Shown: positions 26,950-35,122, counted from the first letter of the stretch. The stretch: DNA of 38,883 bases from Candidatus Frankia alpina (GCF_902806485.1 NZ_CADCWT010000019.1:1-38883); one strand, 5' to 3'. Notes: generated by a model from the sequence alone, not told the origin. Numbers and translations: made by a program.

Positions 26950-27726
26950 TCAGGCCGGGGATGCGGGGCGTGCGACGCCCAGCTCGGCGAGTAGCTGTGA
27001 GCGCAGGTCGTCGAATCGCGACCCGGTGCCCTCGCTCGGTCGAGGCAGGTCGACGCGCAGGTCCAGACCGACCTTGCCGTCGGTGAGGACGACGACGCGG
27101 TCGGCCAGCCGCAGCGCCTCGTCGACGTCGTGGGTGACCAGCAGGACGGCCGGCCGGTGCCGATGCCACAGCTCGTGCACCAGCGCCTGGGGGCGCAGGC
27201 GGGTCAGCGCGTCGAGCGCGGCGAACGGCTCGTCGAGCAGGAGCAGGTCCGGACGGTGCACCAGGGCGCGTGCCAACGCGACCCGCTGCGCCTCGCCCCC
27301 CGACAGCGTGTGCGGCCAGGCCCGGGCGTGGTCGGCGAGGTTCACCTCGGCGAGGGCCTCCTGCGCCCTGGCCAGGGTCGACTCCCGGCGGGGGAGCACG
27401 AGCAGGACGTTGCGCCAGACCCGCTCCGACGGGACCAGCCGGGGCTCCTGGAAGACCACCGAACGGTTGCGGGGCGCCAGGACCGTTCCCTCGTCGACGG
27501 TGTCGAGCTCGGCGAGAATCCGCAGCAGGGTCGTCTTGCCGCTGCCGGAGCGGCCGAGCAGCGCGACGAACTCGCCCCTGGCGATCGTGAGGGCGAAGTC
27601 GTCAAGGATCCGCCGGGCCGCGAACGCCTTGCCGACGTCGCGCATGACGACGGCCGGCTGCGCCGGTGCGGGATTCGTGCCGACAGGGTTCGTGCCGACA
27701 GGGTTCGTGCCGACAGGGTTCGTCAT
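26950..27726 (-). CDS. SsuB-like ABC transporter ATP-binding protein
   Basis: 258 residues with a complete nucleotide-binding domain: Walker A GRSGSGKT (58-65), Q-loop Gln93 in VVFQEPRL, signature LSGGE (141-145), Walker B LLLLDE (161-166) and H-loop His199 in LLVTHD. This sequence is of the SsuB/TauB/NrtD group. The first ~20 residues are a TNPVG pentapeptide repeated three times, a disordered extension encoded by a 15-bp tandem repeat. The ATG at 27726 begins two bases after the permease stop (TGA-CC-ATG), so translation is probably coupled. It energises uptake at the inner face of the membrane. Confidence 0.93.
   Translation of the reverse strand: MTNPVGTNPVGTNPVGTNPAPAQPAVVMRDVGKAFAARRILDDFALTIARGEFVALLGRSGSGKTTLLRILAELDTVDEGTVLAPRNRSVVFQEPRLVPSERVWRNVLLVLPRRESTLARAQEALAEVNLADHARAWPHTLSGGEAQRVALARALVHRPDLLLLDEPFAALDALTRLRPQALVHELWHRHRPAVLLVTHDVDEALRLADRVVVLTDGKVGLDLRVDLPRPSEGTGSRFDDLRSQLLAELGVARPASPA
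27676..27720. repeat. 15-bp tandem repeat, three perfect copies, within the ATPase gene
   Basis: CGTGCCGACAGGGTT occurs at 27676-27690, 27691-27705 and 27706-27720, directly after the minus-strand start codon. It encodes the TNPVG units. Like the repeat at 8562-8606 it has a frame-preserving 15-base unit and sits at a protein N-terminus. Confidence 0.9.
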
Positions 27727-27728
27727 GG

Positions 27729-28631
27729 TCAGGACTTCACGATCGTCGGCCGCCACGGCAGCAGCAGCCGCTCGAGGAGTCGGACGATGAGGTCGACGAG
27801 CAGACCGAGCAGCGCGTACACGACGACGCCGACAATCACGATGTCCGTCCGGATCTGATTGGACGCGTTCATGACCAACGCGCCCAGTCCGGAGGATGCG
27901 TTGATCTGCTCCGCCGCCACCAGCGCGAGCAGCGAGATCCCCATGGCGTACCTGATGCCGACCAGCACCGACGGGAGCGCGTTCGGCAACACCAGGCGTG
28001 TGATCATCCTGGTTCTACTCAGGCCGAAGACCCGGCCGACCTCGATCAGCCGGCGGTCCACCCCGCGCACTCCGGCGAAGGTGTTGAGGTAGACGGGGAA
28101 GATGCAGGCGACCGCGATCAGCACGATCTTCGGCGTGTCGCCGATGCCGAACCAGACGACGAACAGCGGGATCAGCGCGATGAACGGCACTGTCCGGAGC
28201 ATCTGCAACGTCGAGTCCACGAGCTCCTCGCCCAGCTTCCACAGCCCGGCGACGAGGCCCGCCGCGACCCCGATGCCGGCGCCGATGACGAGCCCGGTCA
28301 GGGCCCGCCCGGCCGACACCCGCAGGGCCGTCTGCAGCTCACCGTCGGCGATGAGGTCGCGGGCGGCCTCGAGAACGCTCTTCGGGCTCGCCAGCGTCGT
28401 CGGCGGGACGAGGCCGGCGGAGGTGCTCCACTGCCAGGCGATCAGGAGGGCGGCCGGCACCAGCCCGCGCAACAGCCAGCGGATCCGGCGCAGCCCGGCG
28501 CGACGTCCGGGGGCATTGCGACGACGGCTCAGATCGGTGAGGTCGAGGGGTGCGGCAAGGGCCGCCGGCTCCGCGGCGGGCGAGCCACGCCCGAGCTCGC
28601 CCGGCGCGCACCGGGAGTCCTGAACCGTCAT
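27729..28631 (-). CDS. SsuC-like ABC transporter permease
   Basis: 300 residues from the ATG at 28631; a GTG 39 bases further up is possible but has no ribosome binding site. About six membrane segments are visible, for example LLRGLVPAALLIAWQW, LVIGAGIGVAAGLVAGLW, MLRTVPFIALIPLFVVWFGI, IVLIAVACIFPVYLNTFAGV and DIVIVGVVVYALLGLLVDLI. The cytoplasmic EAA loop, EVGRVFGLSRTRMITRLVLP, contacts the ATPase. The sequence is of the SsuC/TauC/NrtB type. It is the first gene of the six-gene sulfur operon, so its upstream region should hold the operon promoter. Confidence 0.92.
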   Translation of the reverse strand: MTVQDSRCAPGELGRGSPAAEPAALAAPLDLTDLSRRRNAPGRRAGLRRIRWLLRGLVPAALLIAWQWSTSAGLVPPTTLASPKSVLEAARDLIADGELQTALRVSAGRALTGLVIGAGIGVAAGLVAGLWKLGEELVDSTLQMLRTVPFIALIPLFVVWFGIGDTPKIVLIAVACIFPVYLNTFAGVRGVDRRLIEVGRVFGLSRTRMITRLVLPNALPSVLVGIRYAMGISLLALVAAEQINASSGLGALVMNASNQIRTDIVIVGVVVYALLGLLVDLIVRLLERLLLPWRPTIVKS

Positions 28632-28746
28632 GATGCGCGGGTCCCCACGGCCTCGGCTGGGACTCGACACGTGACAGTGCGCTGCATGACGAACTCCTGG
28701 CTCGGGACGGGCGGGCGTTGCCCGGTTGGACCGCCTGGCGGCATAT

Positions 28747-28779
28747 ATCGGTAAAGCTGATCGGTTTAGCGGTGTTTAC
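28747..28779. promoter_or_regulatory. Shared operator-like element, copy 2
   Basis: This 33-base stretch matches 20417-20449 at 24 of 33 positions. It contains the inverted ends GGTAAA (28750-28755) and TTTACC (28775-28780). It lies in the 327-base divergent gap 28632-28958, 115 bases before the permease ATG and about 180 bases before the peroxiredoxin ATG. The rest of the gap shows no recognisable gene. The GC-poorer stretch GCATATATCGGTAAAG around it is exceptional for this DNA. Confidence 0.55.
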
Positions 28780-28958
28780 CTCCCGAGTGACACGGATCGC
28801 ACGTGTGCCCGAGGTGCGCCCCCTCGCCGCCACCGGCGGCAGGCGCCGGCGGACGGCTGCGCCAAGGGAACGTCCAGGGAACGCCGTGTCCGTAGAGTTC
28901 TTCACGACGCACCTGCTCGGCGCGCCACGCCGAGCTTCCTCTGCGAACGGAGTGAGTA

Positions 28959-29615
28959 ATGTCCCTGACGATCGGTGACACCGCGCCCGACTTCGAGGCG
29001 GCGACCACGGAGGGCCCGATCAAGTTCCACGAGTGGATCGGCGACTCGTGGGCGGTGCTCTTCTCGCACCCGAAGAACTTCACCCCGATCTGCACGACCG
29101 AGCTCGGCTATGTCGCGTCGATCAAGCCCGAGTTCGACCGCCGCAACGTCAAGATCATCGGCCTGTCGGTGGACCCGGTCGAGCTGCACGGCGCCTGGGC
29201 CAAGGACATCGAGGAGACCCAGGGCACCGCGCCTAACTATCCGCTGATCGGCGACGCCGACTTCTCGATCTCCAAGGCGTACGGCATGCTCGGCGCCGAC
29301 GTCAGCGGTGACCCGTCGGACCGCACGGCCGCGGACAACCAGACCGTGCGCAACGTGTTCGTCATCGGCCCGGACAAGAAGATCAAGCTGGTGCTGGTCT
29401 ACCCGATGACGACCGGGCGCAACTTCGACGAGGTCCTGCGGGTCATCGACTCCCTGCAGCTCACCGCGAAGCACAAGGTCGCCACCCCGGTGAACTGGAA
29501 GCAGGGCGACGACGTCGTCATCGCCGGCTCGGTCTCCAACGACCAGGCCAAGGAGATCTTCGGCACCTGGAACGAGCCGAAGCCCTACATCCGCATCGTC
29601 CCGCAGCCGGCCTGA
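28959..29615 (+). CDS. 1-Cys peroxiredoxin (Prx6-type)
   Basis: 218 residues. The peroxidatic Cys45 lies in FTPICTTELG, and it is the only cysteine in the protein, so this is a 1-Cys enzyme that needs an external thiol. Other features are DTAPDFEAATTEGPIKFHEW, FSHPKNFTPICT, IIGLSVDPVELHGAWAKDI, DRTAADNQTVRNVFVI and the C-terminal arm NWKQGDDVVIAGSV, all typical of the Prx6 subfamily. It reduces peroxides in the cytosol. The ATG at 28959 follows CGGAGTGAGTA. It is divergent from the sulfur operon. Peroxidases can accompany flavin monooxygenases, which leak peroxide, but a functional link is inference. Confidence 0.93.
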   Translation: MSLTIGDTAPDFEAATTEGPIKFHEWIGDSWAVLFSHPKNFTPICTTELGYVASIKPEFDRRNVKIIGLSVDPVELHGAWAKDIEETQGTAPNYPLIGDADFSISKAYGMLGADVSGDPSDRTAADNQTVRNVFVIGPDKKIKLVLVYPMTTGRNFDEVLRVIDSLQLTAKHKVATPVNWKQGDDVVIAGSVSNDQAKEIFGTWNEPKPYIRIVPQPA

Positions 29616-29633
29616 CGCGTCGCCATAGATCAG

Positions 29634-29898
29634 GCCGACGGCTTCGTGTTCGGCTTCTCGAAACTCGATGTGATGTTCGGGCGCACCACCGCGGAGGCGG
29701 TGCGCCATCCCCATCGTGACCTGGTCGAGTCGTGACCTGGTCGAGACCGGGCACGAGTTCTACCCGGTGGCCGGGGCGTTCGCGACGCGCGGCGTGCTGG
29801 ACCGGTTCGGCGGCGGGCGGGTCGTCGTCGGGGTCACCTCGACCCCGTTCAAGCGCCCGCCCGCCCCGAGCGAGACGGCGCTGCTCGTCCACGACCTC
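29634..29898 (+). pseudogene. Sulfide:quinone-reductase-like FAD oxidoreductase remnant
   Basis: Two short pieces of one flavoprotein family can be read. DGFVFGFSKLDVMFGRTTAEAVRHP (given as two overlapping parts: DGFVFGFSKLDVMFGR and RTTAEAVRHPHRDLV) is followed, in another frame, by LVETGHEFYPVAGAFATRGV and VVVGVTSTPFKRPPAPSETA. In the NAD(P)/FAD oxidoreductases related to sulfide:quinone reductase and flavocytochrome c, these segments are separated by about 60 residues. The N-terminal FAD motif and the C-terminal half are missing altogether. The joint coincides with a 16-bp direct repeat (29714-29745). It is therefore a deleted gene remnant, not an active enzyme. It lies 18 bases after the peroxiredoxin stop. 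Confidence 0.6.
29714..29745. repeat. 16-bp direct repeat at a deletion joint
   Basis: TCGTGACCTGGTCGAG at 29714-29729 is immediately repeated at 29730-29745. It marks the boundary between the two recognisable pieces of the flavoprotein remnant. Confidence 0.85.
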
Positions 29899-29906
29899 CC
29901 ACCGCG

Positions 29907-30095
29907 CTACTCCTCGAATTCGTCCAGCGCCCGCTGAAGCTCCTCGCGCGTGCCGGCCAGGGCGACGACGCCGCGGCCGTCCGTCGCGGCCCAGACGAGG
30001 TGACCGCCGAGCTGGTAACTGGCAATCTGCAGGGCGCCGTGCCGGGCGGCGGCGATCGGGATGTGTTGAGGAATCTGTGGCCCAGGGGCGGTCAT
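29907..30095 (-). CDS. Small hypothetical protein (62 aa)
   Basis: The ATG at 30095 has a clear ribosome binding site, TTGGAGGCG, nine bases upstream. The protein (MTAPGPQIPQHIPIAAARHG ... LQRALDEFEE) shows normal actinobacterial codon bias, a central YQLGGHLVWAATDGRG strand pair and an acidic C-terminal helix. No family is recognised. It is oriented against the flavoprotein remnant and ends just past it. Confidence 0.6.
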   Translation of the reverse strand: MTAPGPQIPQHIPIAAARHGALQIASYQLGGHLVWAATDGRGVVALAGTREELQRALDEFEE

Positions 30096-30302
30096 CGGCT
30101 TCGCCTCCAAGGGGAAGATCTCATCAGGCACGACCACCCGCGGGCCAGAACTCCGACCGGGACGGCGGTTCCCAGAATTCTCTCAGACCGGAACGAGCCC
30201 GTTGCCGCGAGTATGACCATCGCCCCAAATGCCACCAACAGGGCTTCCGGCGCATAGGGTCCGAAGAATTCTTCACGACGGCCCGGGTCCGCCGATGGTC
30301 GG

Positions 30303-30812
30303 CTACGGCTGAGCTTCAGCGCTCCACGCGGCGAGGCCCGCGACGAATCCCTCCCGATCCCGGGCGGACAAGCCGGCCAGCGCGCGCAGCAACGGCACCG
30401 AGCGGGTGGCGATGAACAACTCGACCGCCGGCCGATACTGCTCCCGCAGCGACACCAGCGTGCGGCGCCGGTTGCTCGGGTCCTCGCGACGGTCGACCAC
30501 ACCGGCGTCGCTGAGGTTGCCGACGAGCTGGCTCGCAGTCGACAGCGACACGCCCAGGCAGGCGGCCAGCTCGGTGACGCTGGCTGGCTTGCTGGTCAGT
30601 AGCTGGGTGAGGACGGCACCGTGCCGGGCGGTCAGCCCGTGCGCGTCGAAGATCCCCCGTAGCTCCGGTGGCATCTCCGTGCGGGCCCGCTGAAAGTAGG
30701 CGGCCAGCAACGGCACGTGTTTGAGCACGTCGAGCTCCTGCGCCGTCGGCCGCCCCGGCACCGACGTGCCTGAGCTCTCGAAATCGTCGTCCGCCACCTG
30801 TTCACGTCGCAC
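30303..30812 (-). CDS. MarR family transcriptional regulator
   Basis: The winged helix is clear: AHGLTARHGAVLTQLLTSKP, then SVTELAACLGVSLSTASQLV (recognition region), then LSDAGVVDRREDPSNRRRTL (wing) and a C-terminal dimerisation helix (AVELFIATRSVPLLRALAG). The start is uncertain. GTG at 30812 gives 169 residues; a TTG at 30842 would add ten residues but lies inside the operator-like sequence. It is divergent from the questin-oxidase-like gene, with a likely operator between them. The ligand is unknown. Confidence 0.85.
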   Translation of the reverse strand: MRREQVADDDFESSGTSVPGRPTAQELDVLKHVPLLAAYFQRARTEMPPELRGIFDAHGLTARHGAVLTQLLTSKPASVTELAACLGVSLSTASQLVGNLSDAGVVDRREDPSNRRRTLVSLREQYRPAVELFIATRSVPLLRALAGLSARDREGFVAGLAAWSAEAQP

Positions 30813-30830
30813 GCCACAATCGTAGACAGT

Positions 30831-30859
30831 TGGGATATACAAAGTGTTCGGATATCCAC
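30831..30859. promoter_or_regulatory. Candidate MarR operator
   Basis: TGGGATAT (30831-30838) and ATATCCA (30852-30858) form an inverted repeat with one bulged G. The right half contains the 8-bp palindrome GGATATCC (30850-30857). It lies in the divergent gap between the MarR gene and the gene at 30905. Confidence 0.4.
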
Positions 30860-30904
30860 AGCTACGGCCTCGAGTACGGGGCCGGTGTGAGAGACGTGAG
30901 CCAC

Positions 30905-32011
30905 ATGACCTCGATCAGCTACGGCGATGCGGTGACCGACGCCCTCGACCACCTCGACGATCTCGGCTACGAGCGGGCCGGCCAGGCCGACCTCGCCAGC
31001 CACGGCCCGATGGGGGCCGAGACCCTGGCCGTGCTCGGCCACGGCGACGCGATCCCCGCATGGGTGGACGCCTACCGCGCCGCCATGGCGAACCATGACC
31101 GGCCCTCCCGCCGGTTCGACCTGGACCCGGCGGACAAGTCCGCCTGGCGCCCGGCGCTCGGCGCCATCGACCGGGTCGGGGACTGGGAGTACCTGTTCCA
31201 CCGCGAGCTGGCGCAAGCTCCATGGCGCGAGGTGCTGGTCCGGTGGTGGCCCCGGCTGCTGCCCGGCCTGATGTCCCGGCTGACGCACGGTGCGATCCGC
31301 ACCGCGCACGCCGTGCGCAGCGTCGCCGCCGCCGGTGACGCACCCAGCCCCCAGCAGCTGACCGAGCTGGCCCGCGGGCTCGCCTACTGGGCCGCCCGGT
31401 TCACCCCGCTGCCCGGCGCCCCCCGGTTCGAGGGCCGGCACGACGTCGCCGTCGCCGCCCTCCCCCGGACGCCCTTCGCCCCCACCTCGGCGCCGGTCGG
31501 CCTGATGCACGATCGCCTCAGCCGGCTTGACGAGCAGCCCGGCTACCATGACGCGCTCGCCGCGCTGCGCGCCGACCAGGCGCAGTCGCTGCTCAGCGAC
31601 ATGACCGCCGAGTTCGCGGGCATCTGCCTCGTGCACACCGACTACTCGCCTATACCCCTGGTCCATGCCGTCACCGCGCCCGCCGCCATCCGCCTGGTCA
31701 TGCCCTATCTGCCCGCCGAGCTGCACGCACCGTCCGTCGTAGCCATGTGGCAGGTCCACGCGGCGATGCTGCTGATCTTCACCGGCACCGACCACGGCGA
31801 GCAGACCACCCGCACCGCAGCGGCCGACACGGATGTCCGTAGCGTCGACGAACTGATCTCCAGAGCGGTCGAGCACGGCGACGAGCACGTTCTCAAGTTC
31901 ACCGAGGCCTGCCTGCGCGAACACGCGCTGCGCCCCGATCCCCGCTACCTCGCCGCCGCCGAGGCCATCCCCGGCCGCATCCCGGCCCTCTCACCGCGAC
32001 CAGCTCCTTGA
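30905..32011 (+). CDS. Questin oxidase-like family protein
   Basis: 368 residues from the ATG at 30905. The N-terminus ALDHLDDLGYERAGQADLAS followed by HGPMGAETLAVLGHGDAIPAWVDAYRA matches the questin oxidase-like family, whose fungal member opens an anthraquinone ring by a Baeyer-Villiger-type reaction. Several family-typical His residues are present (FHRELAQAPWREVL, LTHGAIRTAHAVRS, VWQVHAAMLLIF-like WQVHAAMLLIF, EHVLKFTEACLREH). No classical flavin motif is visible. The bacterial members have no firmly assigned substrate; aromatic polyketide modification is a guess. It is intact and probably regulated by the divergent MarR protein. Confidence 0.75.
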   Translation: MTSISYGDAVTDALDHLDDLGYERAGQADLASHGPMGAETLAVLGHGDAIPAWVDAYRAAMANHDRPSRRFDLDPADKSAWRPALGAIDRVGDWEYLFHRELAQAPWREVLVRWWPRLLPGLMSRLTHGAIRTAHAVRSVAAAGDAPSPQQLTELARGLAYWAARFTPLPGAPRFEGRHDVAVAALPRTPFAPTSAPVGLMHDRLSRLDEQPGYHDALAALRADQAQSLLSDMTAEFAGICLVHTDYSPIPLVHAVTAPAAIRLVMPYLPAELHAPSVVAMWQVHAAMLLIFTGTDHGEQTTRTAAADTDVRSVDELISRAVEHGDEHVLKFTEACLREHALRPDPRYLAAAEAIPGRIPALSPRPAP

Positions 32012-32039
32012 CGCAGTCCGCACCGACGGCGCAGCGACC

Positions 32040-32526
32040 TCACAGCTGCGGGTCGACCGGCTCGGATTCCAGGGCGAGCACGGCGAAGACGCATTCGTGG
32101 ACCCGCCACAGCGGCTCGCCGAGCGCGAGGCGGTCCAGCGCCTCCAGCCCGAGGGCGTACTCGCGCTGCGCCAGCGAACGCTTAAGCCCGAGACCGCGCT
32201 CGCGCAGGCGTTTCAGGTTGTCGGGCTCGGTGTAGTCCGGCCCGTAGATGATCCGCAGATACTCCCGGCCGCGCACCTTCAGCCCCGGCTGGACGATGCC
32301 GCGCAGGCCGTCGGTCGGCCACTGGTAGCGCCGGTAGGTTGACGTACTGGGTGAGCGACGGGGTCCACCTCCAGCAGGAGGGCGACGGTGCGCCGGTCGC
32401 CTCCGGGTAGAACACGTGCTCCGTGCCCATCGGCTCGGTGAACGCGTGCACCCGGTCGGGATGCTTGTGCAGCAGAAACCCGAGGTCGCGAGCCGGCGGG
32501 TGCGTCGTGGCGATGGTCAGCAGCAC
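32040..32526 (-). pseudogene. hen1-pnkp deletion chimera (RNA repair cassette remnant)
   Basis: The first ~55 codons (from the ATG at 32526) are the N-terminus of bacterial Hen1, the 3'-terminal RNA ribose methyltransferase: MLLTIATTHPPARDLGFLLH, KHPDRVHAFTEPMGTEHVFY, then after a frame change RRTVALLLEVDPVA. These run directly into LTQYVNLP and, after another shift, YQWPTDGLRGIVQPG, VRGREYLRIIYGPDY, LKRLRERGLGLKRSLAQREY and RRVHE-type VHECVFAVLALESEPVDP. That second part is the C-terminus of the polynucleotide kinase-phosphatase-ligase PnkP. The two proteins are normally encoded side by side and repair cut RNA. A deletion of several kilobases has therefore removed the Hen1 methyltransferase domain and the PnkP kinase and phosphatase domains. 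Neither product can work. Confidence 0.8.
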
Positions 32527-32653
32527 GACTGAACAGTCTTGCTCAGACGATCCCCCCCGCGTCGCGTCAATTTTCGGCCTGCCTTGCCTTCCCAGAGGGA
32601 CGAATCAGACGTCGAACCCTCGGGAGGGCAAGGAAGTTCCCGAGCGGTCCGGA

Positions 32654-35122
32654 TCATGCCCGGCCGGCGAGCACCGCGGCTGCCGCCGACGGCGTCCGCA
32701 GGGCGACCGGGGTGACGGCCTCGTCGAGGAGCCACACCGGCCGGTCGAATTCGGCCAGCTCGCTGCCGAACCAGGACGGCGGACCGGCCTCCCGATCCAG
32801 GAACGCCTCCGCCTCGCGGGGTAGCCGGATGTGTTCGAGGGTGCCGTCCTCACCGCGACGGTGGTCGGTGACCGACGTGACGAGCGCGCGCGGCGCCGAC
32901 AGCGGCGATGAAACCCAGCAGGGCGATCCAGCCCGCGTCCGGGTCCGGCAGGGCGAGGACGACGGGCTCCACCGCCGACAGGTACAGGTTGCCCTCCCTG
33001 GCCACGAGCTGCCAGAGTAGGAACGTCACGAGCCCCATCGTCCGCGTCAGCACCTCGTCCCGGGTGGCCGGATCGGCGGGATCGGCGCCGGTCACGTCGA
33101 ACTCGACTCGTTCCCGCCCGCGGGGCACCCAGGTGATCTCGTTGGTGGTGATGACGGCTCCCCCGGTGGGGGTGAGGTCGTCGCGGGTGATGCCCAGCAG
33201 CTCGAGGGGGACGTGGTGGACCCGTCCCGTGCGGTGCGGGGCGAGGTGGCGCAGCCCCTGGTGGGAGGCTCCGACGTAGGGCCGCGCCATCATCCCGAGT
33301 CCGCCGACAATCTCCCGCTGCAGCGGGAAGTAGTTGAGCCTGGCACATTCCATCCACAGGCGCAGCGCCGGATCGCGGGCGGATCCGGCGATCAGGTCGT
33401 TGCTGATGCCGATGCTGATCGGCAGGATGTTCAGGGTGAAGCCACAGGTGGAGGCTGCGACGGCCGCGAGCAGGTCGGGGATCGAGCCGGGGTGCCCGCC
33501 TTCCGGCGATCCGGCGTCGAACCGGATGTCGCCGTCGATGTAGAGACCCCCGAAGGTGTGGACGAGTTCCACCCGCAAATGATCGGTCGCGCTCGTGTAG
33601 CCGCGGGGACGCTGCTTCGCCATCTCCAGGACGTACTGCGGACGCAGGTACAGCGGATGGTCGGCGTGGAAGACCTCGTCGACGTTGACCAGCGCCACGT
33701 CGTTGTCACGGGCCCAGGTCGCCAGGGTGCGGACGTACCAGAGCGGATCGGCCGCGCCGACCGGGGGGCGGGCTCGGCCAGGACGGCCGCACACTGCGCA
33801 CGCGGGATATCCGTCCACAGCACCACGGTGACCTGGCCCGCGTACCGGCGGGCCGCCGCACCGTAGTTGTCGCGGAAGGCCGTCCGCGCGGGCATCGGCT
33901 GGCCCAACCAGATTCCGTGCACCACATGCGGTATTCCGACTACCTCCGGCAGCAGCGGCACCCCGGTGCCGGCCGCCTGCCCCCAGCGCCGCTCGTCCGC
34001 CGAGCGCCACGCCCAGCTGACAGCGCCGCGGTCCGCCTCGAGGGATTCCTCCGACAACTCCTCGGCGCTCGGAGCGGGGCGGGTCATGCTGATGCAGCGC
34101 AGGAACGGCGCGACATACTCGGGCCGCAGGTTCCCGATGTCGACACCGGCGAGGAAGGCCGGCGCCGGGGGTGGCCTGCGCAGGCCGAACAGGTCCGCGC
34201 CCAGCCTTGCGGCCAGCACCCGTTCCGCGTCGGGGGTGTGCAGCGGCGCGCAGATCAGACGGCGCAGCCAGGCCAGCGTCTCGCCGCGGGGAGCCGCAAG
34301 CGGCCAGGCCGGCGGGCGGAGGTTCGCCGCCCGGCCCATCCGACCGGCCAGCTGGACGCCACCACGCACGCTCGCCTGCCGGCGGCGCTCCGCCTGCTGG
34401 TCGGTCAGCCGGGCCTTCGCGGCACGCACCATCGCGGCGATCCGCGCGTGGCCGATGACCTCGCCGATACGGGCGAGCCGCGCCGCGAGCACCGGCCAGT
34501 GGACGAGCTCCGACTCCGACAGCAGGCGTGCGGCGAGGCGGGACGGGTCCGTCTCGGGACCGCCCGGTCCCGACGGCGTCAGCACGCTGTCGAGTCGCCG
34601 GCGAATGGCCGTGAATTCCCGCTCCACGGACGGTCCGGCAGCCAGCGTGGCCGACCAGCGCCTCGCCGACGCCCGGGCGGCTCGGTCGGTGAGCGAGTCG
34701 GCCAGCCGCGACATCCGACCGACGGCCGCGGCCGCGGCGACGACCTGTTCCACGGTCAGGTCCCCGACGAGCCGGCCTGGGGCGTCGCGCGCCGTCGGGT
34801 CGAACCCGAGCGTGTGGCAGGCCGCACGCACCCGGTCCGCGGCGGACTGCTCGGCGGCGGACGCTGCGCCGGTGGCGAGGGCGCGGCGCACCACCTCCGA
34901 CTCGGCGAGCAGTCGCGCCGCGCGCGGCGTGTCCAGCGCCAGCATGAGGGCGGCTCGACCCGTCAGCCGCCGGTCGAGGTCCGCCGCCGCCTGGTAGCCC
35001 GTCTCCTTCAGGTCAGCAAGTCCTCGGGCGTAGGCCACCGCCTCCGCGACCAGTGCGGTAGCCCGGGCCGCGCCCTCGACCGAAGGCCCCTCGAGACCCA
35101 TCCGGGTCAGAGCGGTCACCAT
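32654..35122 (-). pseudogene. Large TcdA/TcdB-type (DXD) glycosyltransferase, two compensating frameshifts
   Basis: About 822 codons. The first ~390 residues are Ala/Arg-rich and helical (LARIGEVIGHARIAAMVRAA), with no known family. The catalytic part begins with IPHVVHGIWLGQP (about 395-407), continues VTVVLWTDIPRAQ, then LWYVRTLATWA and VNVDEVFHADHPLYL, and has the metal-binding DGD in GGLYIDGDIRFD (about 526-537). Sugar-transferase domains of this kind use nucleotide sugars. One C is missing from the C6 run near 33763 (AEPAP to PVGAADPLWY), and one base is extra near 32903 (GFIAA to SAPRALVTSVTD). The two restore the original frame, which ends at 32654 after PVALRTPSAAAAVLAGRA. The start is uncertain (35122 or 35101; 35227 also possible); codon bias favours the later ones. 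Confidence 0.7.

Noticed and set aside
28866..28894. GGGAAC boxes before the peroxiredoxin as an extracytoplasmic sigma factor promoter
   Set aside because: The distance to the CGTA sequence is 19 bases rather than the usual 16-17 and the -10 match is poor.
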